64,000 nt of DNA. Source: Rheum nobile. Lineage: Eukaryota; Streptophyta; Magnoliopsida; Caryophyllales; Polygonaceae. Each line of letters begins with the position of its first letter. The stretch's first letter is position 1. Under the pieces are notes generated by a model. That model ran no database searches. It was not told where the DNA came from and saw nothing but the letters and a program-made list of their open reading frames with translations. Position numbers and translations under genes: made by a program. Shown here in pieces: positions 45,861-59,286 of the stretch. Where the stretch lies: positions 1,116,001 through 1,180,000 of the forward strand of contig WOAB01000606.1 in assembly GCA_027886185.1 (NCBI GenBank). Direction: 5' to 3'.

Positions 45861-46610
45861 ATTCAGATCAGGAGAACAATGTCTCAACGAAAAAAAAAAT
45901 ACTGAAGCAACGCTAACAATCGTAACATTGAGCTATGTGTTTGTAATGGTGCAACAACATTTAACGAAGTTTCGAAACTTGATTTCTGAGTAATCTATGT
46001 GAAATTGAAACCCTAAATGTGTTATTCGCACCTCCCAAGTCCTCTTGACTGTAATCTGTGTCGCTCATGTTGTTTTTTGTTTATATTTGCTTGTACTTGT
46101 GCAATTGAGAGCGTCTGAGTGCGTGGATTCGTCTTCTTCTCTTCAACTATGATCGTCTTTCTCAATCGAGTTCTGTGTTTCGCTCGATTTGTATTCGCGT
46201 CTTCAGCTGGTGTGGGTTTTTGCTTTCAGAGAGTCTGAGAGGGTTTGAGGCATCTGAGACGGTTTTGGGCCTTTTGGCGCCGGTTAGGGGTAAGGGTAAT
46301 GTTGTAATACAACGTTCAAATTACTTTAAATTACAATGGTGCCACCGCGTCTCCAACTCGCTATTTATCCCGTGTTGCTTCTCCTTCAATCGTGGCCGTT
46401 CATCTACTCCATCCTAAGGCTGTCGTTTATGTGTAGTGTTTATCTTAAGGGAGTTGTTTATCGGAACGGGACTCGTCAAACGCATTCAGATTATCTTTGC
46501 ATATGCGTACACCAGCTAGGTTTCTCTCATCTTTTTCGCGATTCGTCTGCTTCTCTCGGTCAGCGATACTTCTAGGTTTTTTATTATTTTGTTTCATTTA
46601 ATGGGATATA

Positions 46611-47532
46611 AAATAAATTAGGGTTGTTCATCGGTCCAGAACCGAACAAAACCGAAACCGAAATTGTAAAATTTTTGAACCGAACCGAATATAACCGGTT
46701 CGGTTCGGTTTCGGTTAAAACCGAACAAACCGAACAATGAAAAAGGTATGACCAATTCTAAACCGAAAAAACCGAAATAAACTGAAAAACCCGAAAAAAA
46801 TCGAAAAAACCCGAACAGGGTATACTTAGGACTGAATAAGAAACAAGCTGAAACTTAACCATTTTCCCTGCAGATTAACTAAGCAAGTGTTTTCTATTTT
46901 GCTAAGCAAAACCACAACCAAATCTAAGAATCAAACACCAATATTGTCTCAAAACAATTAAACAAATACAAAGCTTAGTTCATGTCCTCACAAGATGAAG
47001 CAGAGCAGCAGCCACCAGGAATCAGGTGTAGCAGTCGCCGACCGTGAACTCCGAGCAGAGCAGCAGCAAAAGAAGAGCCCGTGAAGTTCGTGAAGAAGGG
47101 AGAAGAAGGAATGACGTCGGAGTAGGAGCAGCAGTCGCCGGCCGGACGGAGGCGGAGCTGGTAGCAACGGAGCATCCATTAGGAGAAGAGGCGCCGCCTG
47201 CTTCTTTGTTTGTTCGACTTCAGCAATCGGCGGGTCCGGGTCGTGTTCTGAAGAATCTGAACAGAGGAATGGAAATTAGGGATGGGAAGGGAAATGGGAA
47301 TTAGACAAATAGGTCCGTTAGGGTTTCTATTGGTAAAAAGTAAAAACTAAATATTTTTTTTAAAATCGGTTTTAACCGGAAAAAACCGAACCCGAACCGA
47401 AAACTGAAATGCGATTTTTTAAAAACCGAAAACCGAACCGAATTAAATAGGTTCGGTTTCGGTTCGGTTTGTTCGGTTCGGTTTGGTCTAAAACCAAAAA
47501 AACCGAAACCGTTGAACATCCCTAAGATAAAT
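46611..47532. mobile_element. hAT-like non-autonomous element with GC-rich centre
   Basis: The 906-bp element (46619-47524) starts TAGGGTTGTTCATCGGT and ends, inverted, TAGGGATGTTCAACGGT. The flanks AAATAAAT (46611-46618) and AGATAAAT (47525-47532) form an 8-bp duplication with one mismatch, as for hAT. Subterminal AACCGAACCGAA/TTCGGTTCGGTT repeats occupy about 200 bp at both ends. The centre (46980-47310) is GC-rich and unlike the ends. It may be captured gene sequence, but I recognise no protein. Confidence 0.7.
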
Positions 47533-48290
47533 AAGGGACAATGCTGTTATTTACAAAAAAATTTGTCGGCTACTTCTAGGTTGAGTAGATTTTGTTGATT
47601 GAATGCGAAGTTTAAGCGATTAGATCAAAATTTCATGAAATTAGATGTCTTCTCCCCAAACTGCGTGGGGCCCTTCCACAACCTTAAATTTGGGGTTTCA
47701 TTAAGGTTTTTCATTTTGCAGACACAAAGAAGAGAACAGTAAAACAAGTTGGAATGCGAGTGATTCAATTGGTAATGTGCTCAAGTATAAGATTTGTATG
47801 TCTTCTCCCCAAACTTAAGTACTTAACACTCTTGTTTTGTCATGTGTATAAGCAAGAATGTGGAAATATAGACATTGAAGGTATTGACTCAACCTTGATG
47901 ATGGTTTTCTGGTTGGCTTATAAAGAAGAGAGATATAGGTGATTCAATATGGCAAAAGTAGAGTTAGTGGTGCTTGCCCAACCAGGTTAGATATTTAGGA
48001 TATATTGTATTCATTACGACTTTCCCTTCTCATAAGTTGGCTCTTTTACAGGTTGGCTCCAGCTGCTAATATAGCACACCAGAGCATTCATGCTTCTTCC
48101 GATAACCAAGCAAAGTATTTTGATGATTTCATAAAAAGCGATCATGATTCTGAGCTCATTCCTGCTAAAATCGCTATGGAGAATGGAGTTGTTATATAGG
48201 CACTTTAGTTGGAAAGAGAATTATCTTGTTTTGCTTCAATGTTGTAATTACTCATTAATGAAGTAATAAACATATAGAATTATCCTGTCA
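47533..48290 (+). other. Possible degraded gene fragment
   Basis: GATGTCTTCTCCCCAAACT occurs at about 47643 and, nearly unchanged, at 47790. A coding-like stretch after a TTTTACAG acceptor (48052-48199) reads LAPAANIAHQSIHASSDNQA and ends at a TAG. I do not recognise a family, and the call is weak. Confidence 0.25.
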
Positions 48291-48299
48291 TATATTAAG

Positions 48300-48975
48300 A
48301 ACTATTTTGTCACCAATACTCATCCGCTAAAAAAAGGATACAATTGCACGAATTACAATGTCGGAATTTTCTCGGATTGAACAATTACAATATCGGAATG
48401 AATAATTTTGTCACATGGTATAGTTCTATTGTCGGAATGAACATTACAATGTCAGAGAATTTTATATTTTTGTCACATGGTACAATTGCACGAATTATCA
48501 TTGGACGGATATTTCATGTCAGTGGTGTTCATATTTTTGTCACATGGTATATTTGTATTGTTGGAATGAACAATTACAATGTCAGAGAAGTTTATATTTT
48601 TCATACTATCAACATTAAACTCTTGTCATCCATTAGAAATTTTATTGTCGATTTTAACGAAATAAATGTCACCAATGAAATTCATTCTATCTATACACAA
48701 CATATGTCAAAAGACTGAAATCTAAGCATGAACTATTAAGCAAATTAATTATCAAAGAACTTATGTATTATATCAACATATAAGTGATAACATAGGGTGT
48801 ACACCACAGTCCATACCGCGGTGAATCGTCCCTACGAGGGGACAAATGGCAAGCACCTCCACCCATTTCTTCGAGGGTGGCATTTGTGAAAACTGGTTGT
48901 CGATGGCTGAAAAGGTAAGAGACATTTGGTGGCTCATTAGTCAAGTTTATAATTTTAACAATTGTGAACAAGACA
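48300..48975. repeat. Dispersed repeat, copy 1 (second copy at 58797-59286)
   Basis: A segment containing GTCACATGGTATAGTT..., CATACTATCAACATTAAACT and GGGACAAATGGCAAGC is found again 10.3 kb downstream at high identity from about 48590 on. Within copy 1 the phrase TTTTGTCACATGGTA occurs three times. Confidence 0.8.
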
Positions 48976-49193
48976 CCTCCTACTTCTTTGAAGTAGTACC
49001 CCCGCACGGCGACCCTCATATCTTGAGGACCTTGCAGAACCGTGGAGACGCCTCCGCCCTTGCCGACCTTGGTAGGATAGTGGCTTTCAATAAAATATAT
49101 ATCGTGACCGGAGAGGTCGACGACGTGCTACACCACACGCCCTCCCAGCCTCAGCCATGTCCTCCGCAGGAGATGTGTCTATATAATATTTAG
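48846..49193 (+). CDS. Hypothetical open frame of 115 residues in a repeat
   Basis: ATG 48846 opens a frame to TAG 49191 (MASTSTHFFEGGICENW...). I do not recognise a domain. The first third lies in sequence that is repeated at 59160-59286, where the same frame is broken by a stop after about 15 codons. Its remaining part is unique in the window. It is more likely a piece of a transposable element or a degraded gene than a working gene. Confidence 0.25.
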   Translation: MASTSTHFFEGGICENWLSMAEKVRDIWWLISQVYNFNNCEQDTSYFFEVVPPHGDPHILRTLQNRGDASALADLGRIVAFNKIYIVTGEVDDVLHHTPSQPQPCPPQEMCLYNI

Positions 49194-49290
49194 TATTTTA
49201 TTTAGTACTTTAGTGTAGTGACTATCTAATACTACTATCACGTATTAGTACTTTATGAAGTATTTTGGAATGCATTTTAGTGTAGTGACT

Positions 49291-51360
49291 TGTAATACCC
49301 CTCATTTTTAGTAAGGGTATTTGGGTAAATTTCCAACTCTCGTTGGGAAAGCAAGACGCGTTTGGCAAAATTTGGAATTTCTGTAACTCGTATAATCTCT
49401 GTATTATTCCCTGAGCCTTGGAATATACATTCGATGTATTTTGGAAGCTTAGAATATTTGTTTGGGTACAAATATTTATTTTCCGGGGTTGAAACCCGTG
49501 TCAAATCCTTTCCTGAGCAAACGGATGCGAAAAGGACATTTCCGCGACCACGACAGAACTTCTGCGACCGCGGAAAAATAGTGCTCAGCAGCACTGGGAA
49601 AGGGAATTTTCCGCGACCGCGGAAAATCGTCCGCGACCGCGGAAAAGTGCATGCGTGCCGCGTGTTCTTCGTCACCGTCGATCTTCTGAGCCACCGCCGA
49701 TCTGGGCGGGGGCTGCTCTCCTCCTTTGGCTATAAATAGAGGCCGAGATGGGAGGGTTTTGAGCACCCAAATCTGATATCTCTCTCTCTCGTTTGCTTGC
49801 TCGCCGAAGTTCCAAGCCCTCGTCGGAATTTTCGAAGTGTCGCCGGAGGCCTCGCCGGGAGTTGTAGCAGCCTTGGAGTGGTGCATTGGAGGCACAAGGA
49901 AGGTTGGAGTCGAAGCCCCCTCGAATCGAGCCCTCTCGCGACGTCGCCGGTGAGTTTTATCTATTTTTGGGTCGCCGGAGTTCATGGTCGCGACCGTCGA
50001 CATGAACTGCCGCGACCGCGACAATGACAAGGTCGGCCGCATCCGTGGCCACTATCTTTGACACTCGCGGACGAAGTCCTCGACGGCCGCGACCGCGGAA
50101 TCCATGCGGCGACCGCGGATTGCTTTGGCAATCGCGATCGTGGCCTTGGACGATCCGGTCTAGGACGGGACTTTCGTTCTTTCGATCTCGTTCGTTTTTC
50201 CTTAGATTCGTATTATTTGATTGTCGAATCTAACCTAGGGTTTCGTTGTGGGTCATCATCATAGGAATCTGTAATCCGATTTCCGTTCCCGTTCCGGACC
50301 CAGAAACCCGTCGTCGCTCAATCGTTCGTCTAGACTAAGGCAAGTGGCGGTTCGCTCTTGCTTATCATTCCACTCAGGGTAGGTGCACACAGCTGGTGCC
50401 GCCATTCGGAATTTATTCTCTGTGATATCTCTCATGATGAGATGATATATCTTAAAAGCTTATAACGTAAATGTGTATTTTGGAATTAAATAAGATAAGT
50501 GCGATTATGCACATAATTAATATACCCTCGGGCGAGGAGTACAACGTGGAAATCGCCCGAACTTCGATTAGAGTAAGTCCTCCTTCCAAATCTGAATTCG
50601 CATTGCGCGGTGAGGTTGGTCGTGGACCCAAATGGTCAAGTCTTTTTAAACGCTTGTGTGAAATTATAACGTCCCAAACATTTGTCATACTTTCCCGTAA
50701 GACTCAATCTTCTGGAGTCCTCTCTTCATACGTTTCCCATAAGGCTCATTTCCTTTTTAGTGCATGTCTAAACTTTAATCATTTCGTGAAAGTTCTGGGT
50801 TATATATCGTTTCTTCGGTTGTTATTCGAGGGACAATGATAGTAAACGGTTACGATCACTAGAACCATATATTTCCACCTTTGCATAGTCTTTCATTAGA
50901 CTAACCAACCGGGTTTTATTCCTTGCATGGTTGGCTGGTGTCATCCGTCCTATACGGCACATCAGTGGTTGGTTCCCGTAGACTTGAAGTAACCAATTAG
51001 AGAAGAGACTTGCAGTTGAAGGTTCAAGTGTTAGTGTTTTAAGATTGTCAAATATTATTGTAATATATTCTTATCACTAAGTCATGTAATAGGTTTATTC
51101 TTAAAGTCTTCCGCTGTGTGATTTATAAGTCTTTCGCTGAAATTTCACTCTGTTGTAAAAATACTTCTCTCGTTTGATGAGAGATCTTTTAATATAAATG
51201 GTTGAGTTTCATTTAAAAATGTCTTCCGCTGTTTAATCTTTCGTTATTTAACATGTCTAATTAATATTAATTGTTCTGATTAAAGCCTTGGGTGACATCG
51301 GACATCAACGTCTGAGGTCACTGGCGTGTGGCACTACCGACGTAAGTCGGGGGTGTTACA
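49291..51360 (+). repeat. 5' LTR of the LARD-like element
   Basis: Compared with the 3' LTR it lacks about 323 bp (between GCTTATCATTCC near 50370 and ACTCAGGGTAGG) and has only seven CT repeats after the TATA box. TATAAATAGA is at 49731. CCGCGACCGCGG-type motifs cluster at 49541-49645 and 49988-50142. Confidence 0.9.
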
Positions 51361-51364
51361 ATTA

Positions 51365-51478
51365 TGGTATCAGAGCCGACTCTGGGTTACGAGTGTGCTT
51401 GGTCTAGTGGATGGTCACTCGACCCAGAGGGTGGTCTTTGGGCTTGACGAGGTCGTCAAGGGTTTAAGTGGGGGTGAT
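51365..51478 (+). other. Cassandra-like PBS-to-PPT segment
   Basis: TGGTATCAGAGCC (51365-51377, tRNA-Met PBS) is followed only 90 bp later by a polypurine tract, AAGTGGGGGTGAT, and then directly by TGTAATACCCC at 51479, a second LTR-like start. So short an interior is typical of TRIM elements such as Cassandra. Confidence 0.65.
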
Positions 51479-51760
51479 TGTAATACCCCGAATTTGTAAT
51501 CCTTTATAAGGATTATAGTGCTACCCATGTCAACAAGAGCTCTTCCTTTTCCTGGTTCAAGTGAGGACAAAGAACTAGGAATTTAAGCGTGCTAGGGCGG
51601 GAATAGTCCTGGGATGGGTGACCTCCTGGGAAGTTCCCGGTTGGCATGGGGACAGCGTTTCTAAGGCTGTGGGCCTTAGTAATCTGTCCATTCGACTTTC
51701 TATCAGTTGTTTTATGTAATGTTTCGAATAATAAAGAAGTGTTTTCTCGTTCCGGAAATT
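51479..51760 (+). repeat. Cassandra-like LTR fragment with 5S-rRNA-like sequence
   Basis: From TGTAATACCCCGAATTTG the sequence leads into a 5S-rRNA-like stretch (51578-51650): TTAAGCGTGCTAGGGCGGGA and GGATGGGTGACCTCCTGGGA, then AAGT. These match the internal promoter (A box, intermediate element, C box) of plant 5S rRNA. Cassandra TRIM LTRs are known to carry such 5S sequence. A matching LTR end (TTACA) is not seen, so the fragment is incomplete. The 5' third of 5S is missing, so it is not an rRNA gene. Confidence 0.7.
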
Positions 51761-52199
51761 ACTAAATTCGTTACTATTGCAAATTGTTCGTTCATACGAG
51801 ACTCCGTGAGTGCCAAAAACAGTTATGTCACGGATGGATAAGGGCTGTCAGGACTCACAAAGGAGGGGTAACGTATGGAGCCTAGGTGTTCGTTCCCTAC
51901 ATGGTTAACACCAGGGTCGACTCTATATTACTGAATTCCTAGATCCATTCTTAGGAATCCATCTTTATTCTTGGAGTAATGTCACAACGGTATGACATTA
52001 ATTACTCCCTTCGTTGATCGGAAGAGCGTTATCTCGTGATTTGAGTTTTACCAAAATTCCTTATTGTAGAGGAAACAAATGTGTGTGGTTAATGATCTAT
52101 GAGATTTAAGAACTAAATCTCATACGTGTACCCTAAACATTTGCTCTAGTAAAAGTATGCAGGGATGGACTAAGGCGAAGTCCAAAATGCCTAGTTATG

Positions 52200-54100
52200 A
52201 GGTCATGATGTAGGCATTGATGTGGATAGATTGTTGAGTAGGGAATGAATGTATAAGAGGGATAGTTCATAGGGAACTCGTTTCCTCTATTACGACCTTG
52301 AGTAAGACTTTAGAGTCTAGAGTTATGGTTATGAGATTTATAAGTGGGTACGACCAGTGTAGGACCAATGGTTAAAGCTTTTTGAAAAGCCGAGTGTACA
52401 AAGTCATAGGTATTATTTTGGAAGATCTATTCGAAGTTTCGTTTTGAGGCCCATCAGGAAATGATGTGATTAAGTCTTGGAGAGATAGTAAGTATCCGTA
52501 ATGAAAAAAAAAAAGGTTGCTTAAATTGGGATAGTAGATTGTGTGAGGAGTATAAGGATCTTAAGTTAGAGATAAGTTATTTGAGTTAGTTAAACAAACC
52601 TTTGGGATGTGAGTCAGGAAAAGGGCAGCTGAGCCAAATCTAAGTGGACCAAATGATTGAAATTGGTAGGTTGTACGATCAGGGAATAAGGAGTTATGAT
52701 ACTTGTAAGGTTGTAAGGTTTGATATTTGGATTTTATGTGAGTTTGTCAGTTAGAAGGCTTATGGTGCAATTCTTTGGAGAAGACTAAGTTGTGAAGTTA
52801 CTGTGTTAGAAGGAGGCCACTTAAATGGAAAGATTACAGTTTAAGGATAGGTTATGTTGATGATTTCGATAAATTAAAGTATTTAGTGGAGAAAATTGTC
52901 TATGTGCGCCTAAGGAGTAAGGTAGCAAGCGTTAATCGTATAAAGCTATTAAAGGATTCTGATAGAAGTGACTGATACGGTTGGTAATGAATAATTTATC
53001 AGGATGATACCTTAAGGAAATAGGAGTAATATCTCAAGGGATTTTGGTTATGGAAGTTGTAAGTGAGTATGTTCATTGTGGATCAGAGGATTAGACTTTC
53101 GGAAAGGCTAAGGGTGTGAAGTCATATGTATCATCTTGGAAGATTTATCTGAGGTTCGTTTTGAGGCTTCCTTAAGAGAAACGACATAAGGATTGGCGTA
53201 GAGTGATCAATGTCTGTTAATGCGATTTGATGTCACGTTTTGGGGGAAAATTAAGTGATTGGTCACAATTGTGCTAATGGATTTATCACGGCATTGTTTT
53301 GAGGAAACGAAAGGTTTTGAGTTGGAAGTGAGCTTTAGGGCCAAACTTATTTGGGCCAAGGAACTAAATCAGTGAATTATACCTTCAAGGGATATAGAGA
53401 TATGATATCTGGAGATTTACAAGGTCTGATATGTAGATTGTTAGAGAGTGTGACGTCTATAAGGCCGATGATATAGCACTTTCTGGGAATTAAGTTGTGA
53501 ACGATTATATTGGGAGAAAGCCCACTTGAAAGTGAAAGGTTATGGTGTAGGGCCTAGTTATTCGGAGGATATCGATAAACCAAAAGGATGTAGCATCGAA
53601 AATGGTTGTATGTACGTTTAAAGGAGTAAAGTAACGAATGTTACTCGTATATAGCCATTGAAGGATTTAGGATGTGAAGTGATGGAATGTGATGGCAAGA
53701 CATCGTTCATCAATATGGTATTTTTGAGTAAATAGAATTGAGGAACCTTAAAGGTTTAAGTTAGAAATTGAATAATGGAATATGTTAGGGTAATCTTGGA
53801 TAAATGGTAAATATCCGTAAAGCAAAATGGTGCTCGATTTGGGATAATAAATCATATGAGGACAACTGGTTACTTAAGGATTTTTGGGTGAATAGCAAAC
53901 TCGACCGGTAAAAGTTTGTTACGGTTTTGAAGGTCAATAGTGTGGCATAAAGTAAGTATGTGGATGATATCAAGTAGACTTGAGGAAAAGGTGACCCACG
54001 TTTATTAAGGTGATCGTATGACACGTTTGGGTTAGACGAGAGTATAATCCTATAGAGAGGATTAGTAAATCATGTTGAGGTAATCGGACATAGGCTATGG
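52200..54100 (+). repeat. Diverged tandem units of ~0.7 kb in the LARD interior
   Basis: Corresponding phrases occur in order at about 700-720-bp distance. GGTTATGAGATTTATAAGTG (52327) pairs with GGTTATGGAAGTTGTAAGTG (53046). TTGGAAGATCTATTC (52420) pairs with TTGGAAGATTTATCT (53137). AAGTTGTGAAGTTA (52787) pairs with AAGTTGTGAACGAT (53492). A third, partial unit starts near 53790 (AAATATCCGTAAAGC). No coding potential is visible. Confidence 0.6.
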
Positions 54101-54888
54101 TGTGAGTAATTGTGGGATCACATGAGTGAAGATTTTGAGTTAAAGATATGGCACAAGGGCCAAATGTGAGTAAGATAACCAATGTAATAGGTGAGTCGTG
54201 TATGTAAGGAGTAAGGTCTATATGACAAGAGAGGTACTAAGTTGAGGTATAGTGGAATTCTATATATGTACTTTGAGGATCTGATCATCGAAGGAAAGTT
54301 AGTAAAAAAATGTTGTATTCTTCTATTTGAGGACATCAAGGTCTTTTTGAGGAATAGGGCAACATAGCGATGTTATACTGGAGATTATAATGGATACTCT
54401 GAGCGAGACAATGGTAATCTTGTGAAAAATCACATATGTTCTAGCAAGAGTGAGGAATGTAGGCAGTATGTTGTAAGTGGAATCATGATCAAGTAAATAG
54501 TTCGATTTTTGATGGTACAGGTTTCGGAAACCAAATTTATTCAAGGATATCGACTTAAGGAAGATAAGGTACATACTTTAGGAGAAGTTTAGAGAAAGGT
54601 GAAAGAGAAATATGTATAATCTCATGCTTAAGGTATAGCGAGACTAGTGCAATGATTTTAGGAGACAATTATCCTAAGATAATTATGACCTTGAGGATGG
54701 TCACGAGTTAGTAAAAGAATAGTACGTGGAAGTAGGCTATGCGAGATAGTGGTATGGTTGAGGAAACAGATCGTTTTCCAGGAGCAAGTACTTGATGCAA
54801 TGATTAAGAAAGTTAAGATCAAGTAGTGAGATTATGGTGAAACAGGTCCCATTAGTTTAGCAATGCTAGTTACAGGGTCAAAACTTCT

Positions 54889-54904
54889 TTTAAGAGGGTA
54901 GTGA
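54889..54904 (+). other. Polypurine tract of the LARD-like element
   Basis: TTTTAAGAGGGTAGTGA immediately precedes the 3' LTR start TGTAATACCCC. Confidence 0.7.
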
Positions 54905-57342
<2,438 letters not shown>

Positions 57343-57354
57343 TGACTATCTAAT

Positions 57355-57870
57355 GTCATGTAATATTTAGTACTTTATGATAATATGTGCAATATCTAGT
57401 ACTTTATGAAGCATGTTATTTATTTTCGTTTTATGTAATATAGTACTTTATGATAATGTCGCGTAATTTCAAACCATATTAAAGAAGACAGGACAGGTCA
57501 GTGAGTATGACATGATTCGTTATGTATTTTCTTCCTATTTTAATCATTCTCTTATTCTTCCTATGTGATATGGACTGACACTCATGTTGGTCGGTAGGAT
57601 TATTTCAAACCATATTAAACATGTCATGATATATATGGAATCATGACAAGATTGTGTCATATTAATTTAACCCAAACTAGTCCATATTGAACCCGTCAGG
57701 ATATATATGAATCTATGACATCATAGTGTTAAATCCTATGAATGCGCAAAAATGAATATGCGAAATATTATTAACGAAGAAAATTACATTAACTACTTTC
57801 GACTAAATATCAATTCAACCAATTCGAACAACACAAATTACATTAACTACTTTGAAACCGTATCGACCAT
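57355..57870. repeat. Dispersed repeat family, copies at 57355, 57935 and 59995
   Basis: The same AT-rich segment (TTTATGATAATGTCGCGTAA, CTTCCTATGTGATATGGA, AACCCAAACTAGTCCATATT) occurs at 57355-57870, 57935-58290 and 59995-60470. The first and third copies also share the tail AAATTACATTAACTACTTT. The family and mechanism are unknown. The LARD-like element inserted next to the first copy. Confidence 0.8.
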
Positions 57871-58510
57871 GACTTGCTTCTGTCTTCGAAGAAAAGAAAG
57901 TTCACAACAAAAAGTCATAAGCAAATTACATTAAACTTTATGATAATATGTGTAATATCTAGTACTTTATGAAACATGTTATTTGTTTTTGTTTTATGTA
58001 ATATAGTACTTTATGATAATGTCGCGTAATTTCAAACCATATTAAAGACGTCAGGACATGTCAGTGAGTATGACATGATTGATTATGTATTTTCTTCCTA
58101 TTTTAATCATTCTCTTCTTCTTCCTATGTGATATGGACTGCCACTCGTGTTGGTCGGTATGATTATTTCAAATCATATTGAACCTGTCATGATATATATG
58201 GAATCATGACAGGATTGTGTCATATTAATTTAACCCAAACTAGTCCATATTAAACCCGTCAGGATATATATGAAATTATGACAGGATTGTGTTAATTTTT
58301 ATTCAGTTGTAGGATTGTGTCATATTAATCCGAGGGATCCGGGTGGTCTCTGATGGACTCATAATGGTCTCTTCATCCTTCAAAGAAAACAAGTAACCAA
58401 GGAAAGTTATATGAGCTCATAGGTGAAAGAAAGGAAAGTATCAATCTTTATTCAGTTGCAGTAGAAAGATTTATGAAGTAATACATCATTATGTATCTTT
58501 ATTTGCAGGT

Positions 58511-58653
58511 GGCTATCATACCTGGAAGGAAGCTAGAATACGAGACTCGATCATTCAGAGCTCGACGAATTGAAGAGGGCCACATGACTGCAGTTGATTT
58601 TTCTTCTGAAGATCCCAACGGCAGAGCAATCGCCCACTCGTATGCACTTGAGG
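58511..58653 (+). pseudogene. Unrecognised exon-like block
   Basis: After TTTATTTGCAG the frame reads VAIIPGRKLEYETRSFRARR and EEGHMTAVDFSSEDPNGRAI, ending YALE before GTAACA, a plausible exon of about 143 bp. An upstream stretch near 58322-58395 (RGIRVVSDGLIMVSSSFKEN) may be the preceding exon. I do not recognise the gene. It lies between copies of the dispersed repeats. Confidence 0.4.
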
Positions 58654-58796
58654 TAACAATAGATTCAAACTCCCTAAATGAAAAAGGAAATTTTAGTGTC
58701 ATAATTCTGAATGTTAGAACATGAGTGGAAGCAGATCAAGGAAGAGTGGTTCTTAGTGCCTGGGATCATACAGTTACAAGAAATTCAATAGTCAAC

Positions 58797-59286
58797 CTAC
58801 TAATAATGTATTTTCTCGTATTGAACAATTACAATGTCAGAATGAATAATTTTGTCACATGGTATAGTTTTATTGTCGGAATGAACAATTAAAATGTCAG
58901 AGAATTTTTTTATTTTTCATACTATCAACATTAAACTCTTGTCATCCATTAGAAGTTTTATTGTCGATTTTAACGAAATAAATGTCACCAATGAAATTCA
59001 TTCTACCTATACACAACATATGTCAAAAGATTGAAATCTAAGCATGAACTATTAAGCAAATTAATTATCAAAGAACTTATGTATTATATCAACATATAAG
59101 TGATAACATAGGGTGTACACCACATTCCATACTGCGGTAAATCGTCCCTACGAGGGGACAAATGGCAAGCGCCTCCACCCATTTCTACGAGGGTGGCATT
59201 TCTGAAAACTGATTGTCGATGGCTGAAAAGGTAAGAGACATTTGGTGGCTCATTAGTCAACTTTATAATTTTAACAATTGTGAACA
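58797..59286. repeat. Dispersed repeat, copy 2
   Basis: Matches 48590-48970 closely (same order and orientation, a few substitutions). The GACAAATGGCAAG phrase appears once more at 59287. Confidence 0.8.

Larger units (their letters stand above)
34118..46068 (-). pseudogene. MULE-borne Ulp1-like (C48) gene, split by a CACTA element
   Basis: Exons read on the minus strand: 46068-46032 (ATG), 43814-42355, 41496-41296, 41165-41020 continuing at 36719-35898 beyond the CACTA insertion, 35837-35618, 35117-35022, 34917-34780 and 34456-34118. All have GT-AG borders with matching phases except where noted. The N-terminal half is Lys/Ser/Glu-rich. RFVMSVLPHTTT and FFRGPIVFLM resemble the DUF1985-type region seen in plant transposon Ulp1 proteins. 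A Pro-Thr repeat and acidic linker follow, then the peptidase-like end. The catalytic His-Trp is Arg-Tyr (NDRYFLIAMN) and the Asp-Cys-Gly is Asp-Ser-Gly (EQDSGVF). TAA at 43216 interrupts exon 2, and the acceptor of exon 35117 has lost its G. Ulp1 enzymes cleave SUMO; this protein probably could not. Confidence 0.75.
22281..46343. mobile_element. Large Mutator-like element (MULE) with transposase and Ulp1-like gene
   Basis: A FAR1-type Mutator transposase gene (+ strand, starting 22729) and a Ulp1-like peptidase gene (- strand, starting 46068) face each other, with start codons near the two outer ends. Proposed ends are GGCACC plus a shared AATTTAAAGTAAT: 22281-22302 on the left and, inverted, 46322-46343 on the right, with a 4-base length difference between them. 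A 9-bp target-site duplication is not visible, so the exact ends are uncertain. Subtracting the tandem duplication and the CACTA insertion, the original element was about 13.4 kb. MULEs carrying a Ulp1-like gene are known in plants. The dense TGAACC arrays are the unusual part. Confidence 0.55.

Noticed and set aside
50024..50264. Arg-rich open frames (RPRPRNPCGDRG type) in the LTRs
   Set aside because: They come from the CCGCGACCGCGG motifs and GC-rich leader. They are not supported by any known protein, and their context is non-coding LTR.
51578..51650. 5S rRNA gene
   Set aside because: Only the central and 3' part of 5S is present and it lies inside a retroelement. It is better read as Cassandra-type 5S-derived sequence.
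53785..54574. Small minus-strand open frames in the LARD interior
   Set aside because: They are short, have no recognisable motif, and are antisense to the element with no start context. They are compatible with chance in AT-rich sequence.
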